Part shown: positions 6,899-8,110 of the stretch, in pieces | Position numbering within the stretch: position 1 is the stretch's first letter | Layout: each line of letters opens with the position of its first letter | Origin: Candidatus Altimarinota bacterium | GTDB taxonomy: Bacteria > Patescibacteria > JAEDAM01 > BD1-5 > UBA2023 | Direction: 5' to 3' | Assembly (NCBI GenBank): GCA_018457335.1 | Contig: JAGYHI010000037.1 | Span: 1 to 8,110, forward strand | DNA: 8,110 bases | The notes under the pieces: model-generated | Told to the model about the DNA's origin: nothing | Database searches by the model: none | Seen by the model: only the letters and a program-made list of their open reading frames with translations | Made by a program: the position numbers and the translations under genes

Positions 6899-8110
6899 TT
6901 ATCTTACAAACTTTGCTCGTACAATCCAACGACCTTTGGCTCATCCGATTGGAGTACAGGTGAAGAGGGTGAGGATGCTTTCTTTTGTTGGGTGGAGAAT
7001 TTCTGTGTGGTATTTAGAAGCATTGTAACTCTTTTGTACTTGGTAGATGTAGCGTTTGTAGGTGTTGTTTGGTTGTTTTTTGTAGATCCAGATTTGTTGT
7101 CCTGGGTTCATCTCTATGATTCTTTGGAAGTGTGTTTTGTAGCGTGTTGATGATTTTTTGAAGAATGAAGAGTGTCCTGAGACGACTTTGTTCCCTGGTT
7201 GACCATAGTCATTTGTAGTGGTTCCTGGGAGTTCGACAGCACCGTTTTTGAGGTATTTCCAGAAGTTTTCATTGCTTCCTTTGAAGAATCTTTGTGCTTC
7301 TGGGGTGGTTGTTGGGACAGTTTGGATTGGCATGACAAGTCCTTGTGTTGGGAGGACGATGTAGGCATTTTGGTTTCTGTCTCGTTTGTCGACGACTTGG
7401 AGCCAGTGTGAGAGATTTGGATTGGTTGAACCAGCAAGACGGAAGTGTGACCAACCTGGGAGGTCTATTGTGACATCTTGGAGATATTTTTGTCCGACCA
7501 CATGAGCTCTTTTAAATCTTTCATTCCATACTCCGGTTTGAGGGAGAATCTTTGGGTAGTTTTCAAAGAGGTTTTCTTGTTGTTTTGGAATTGAGAAGAG
7601 AGGGGTTTGTGGGGTTGTTGGTTTCTTTGGAGGAGTTGGGGTTTGAGGATCTGCTGGTTTGGCTGGTGTTGGATCTTCTGGAGTTGGTTGTGTTGGAAGA
7701 TCTGGTTTGATTGGTTGTGGAGTTGGGTTTGAGTAGCTACCTCAACCACCATTAGATACCGGTAATCGTACTGCAACTTCTGCTGTTGATTTATTACTTA
7801 CAATTTTATTACCTTTTGAATCTTCAGCCTCTATAACAGCTGTATTAGAGATTTCTCCATCGTAAGAATCTTTACGAACTGTTTTATATTTTGCTGTGAA
7901 TTTTACTGTTTTTCCTGGGAGGAGAGTATCTATAGTTTTTGGTAAGATAGATACTTTCTTTCCTTTTCCTGTAAATTTAAGCTCATTTACTTTGAGGTTT
8001 TTGAGAGTGATATTTCCGGTATTTTTTACCTTGAAAGTATATGTTACCGTTTCTCAATAGGTGACTTTTGTTTTGTCTGCTGTTTTGACGAGGACAATTT
8101 TTGGGGTTTG
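6899..8110 (-). CDS. Surface protein: DUF11-like domain, Pro-rich linker, LPQTG motif and sortase domain (N-terminus outside window)
   Basis: The minus-strand frame is open from the window edge to TAA at 6899-6901 (403 visible residues), reading TGA as Gly at 8054-8056, 7742-7744 and 6941-6943. Numbering is from the window edge. Residues 1 to about 112 form a DUF11-type beta domain (VTYTFKVKNTGNITLKNL, LPGKTVKFTAKY, ISNTAVIEAED), common in bacterial surface proteins. A GGGG stretch and a Pro/Thr/Gln linker follow (about 123-175). LPQTG, the classic sortase target, is at 189-193. The sortase domain follows: the strand IVLPTQGLVMPI, then the catalytic His in GHSSFF (H313), Cys in TLFTCTP (C385) and Arg nine residues later in GRWIVRA (R394). 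Sortases cleave LPXTG-type motifs and join the threonine to an amine. The C-P-x-G-R spacing resembles class C/D enzymes, but the class is not certain. No membrane segment is visible in this part, so an anchor must be N-terminal or absent. Sortase call about 0.93; functional coupling to LPQTG is inference. Confidence 0.9.

Noticed and set aside
6869..7150. Plus-strand hydrophobic open frame of about 93 codons
   Set aside because: It lies antisense to the sortase catalytic region, whose His, Cys and Arg are all in the minus-strand frame.
7465..7776. Minus-strand Gln/Pro-rich open frame overlapping the sortase gene
   Set aside because: It is the shifted-frame reading of the Pro/Thr-rich linker codons. 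The true frame contains the LPQTG motif and joins the DUF11-like and sortase domains without a break.
1..8110. tRNA genes, rRNA, CRISPR arrays, insertion sequences
   Set aside because: I looked for cloverleaf-like arms, regularly spaced repeats and transposase motifs and saw none. The tRNA-Gly(UCA) expected for this code is not in this window.

Overview
The window comes from a bacterium that reads UGA as glycine (translation table 25). That points to the candidate phyla Gracilibacteria (BD1-5) or Absconditabacteria (SR1). Twelve in-frame TGA codons interrupt otherwise continuous, family-recognisable proteins on both strands. Several fall where the family expects glycine. All seven genes with a visible end stop at TAA or TAG. 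The DNA is AT-rich, start codons lack obvious Shine-Dalgarno sequences, and intergenic gaps are short.

Layout. (1) 1-639, +: the C-terminal part of a DinG/Rad3-like helicase whose motifs V and VI look degraded, followed by a hairpin terminator at 652-680. (2) 785-5404, +: a four-gene type IV pilus/type II secretion-like operon. It encodes an unrecognised single-pass membrane protein with a Cys-containing ectodomain, a PilO-like membrane protein with a charged C-terminal extension, a PilB/GspE-type assembly ATPase without the usual N-terminal domain, and a PilC/GspF-type platform protein. A promoter lies at about 731-764 and a terminator at 5446-5475. (3) 5529-6719, +: an AI-2E (PerM/TqsA) family membrane protein with its own near-leaderless promoter. 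(4) 6720-6898: a convergent intergenic region with two hairpins, one for each side. (5) 6899-8110, -: the C-terminal 403 residues of a large surface protein. A DUF11-like repeat domain is followed by a Pro/Thr-rich linker, an LPQTG sortase motif and a complete sortase catalytic domain in a single chain.

The pilus genes would supply the cytoplasmic motor, the inner-membrane platform and two bitopic alignment-type proteins. Pilins, PilM and the prepilin peptidase are not in the window. The most unusual item is the surface protein that carries both a sortase recognition motif and a sortase domain, with no membrane segment between or after them. Surface appendages and wall- or protein-linked adhesins fit an epibiotic lifestyle, but that is inference.
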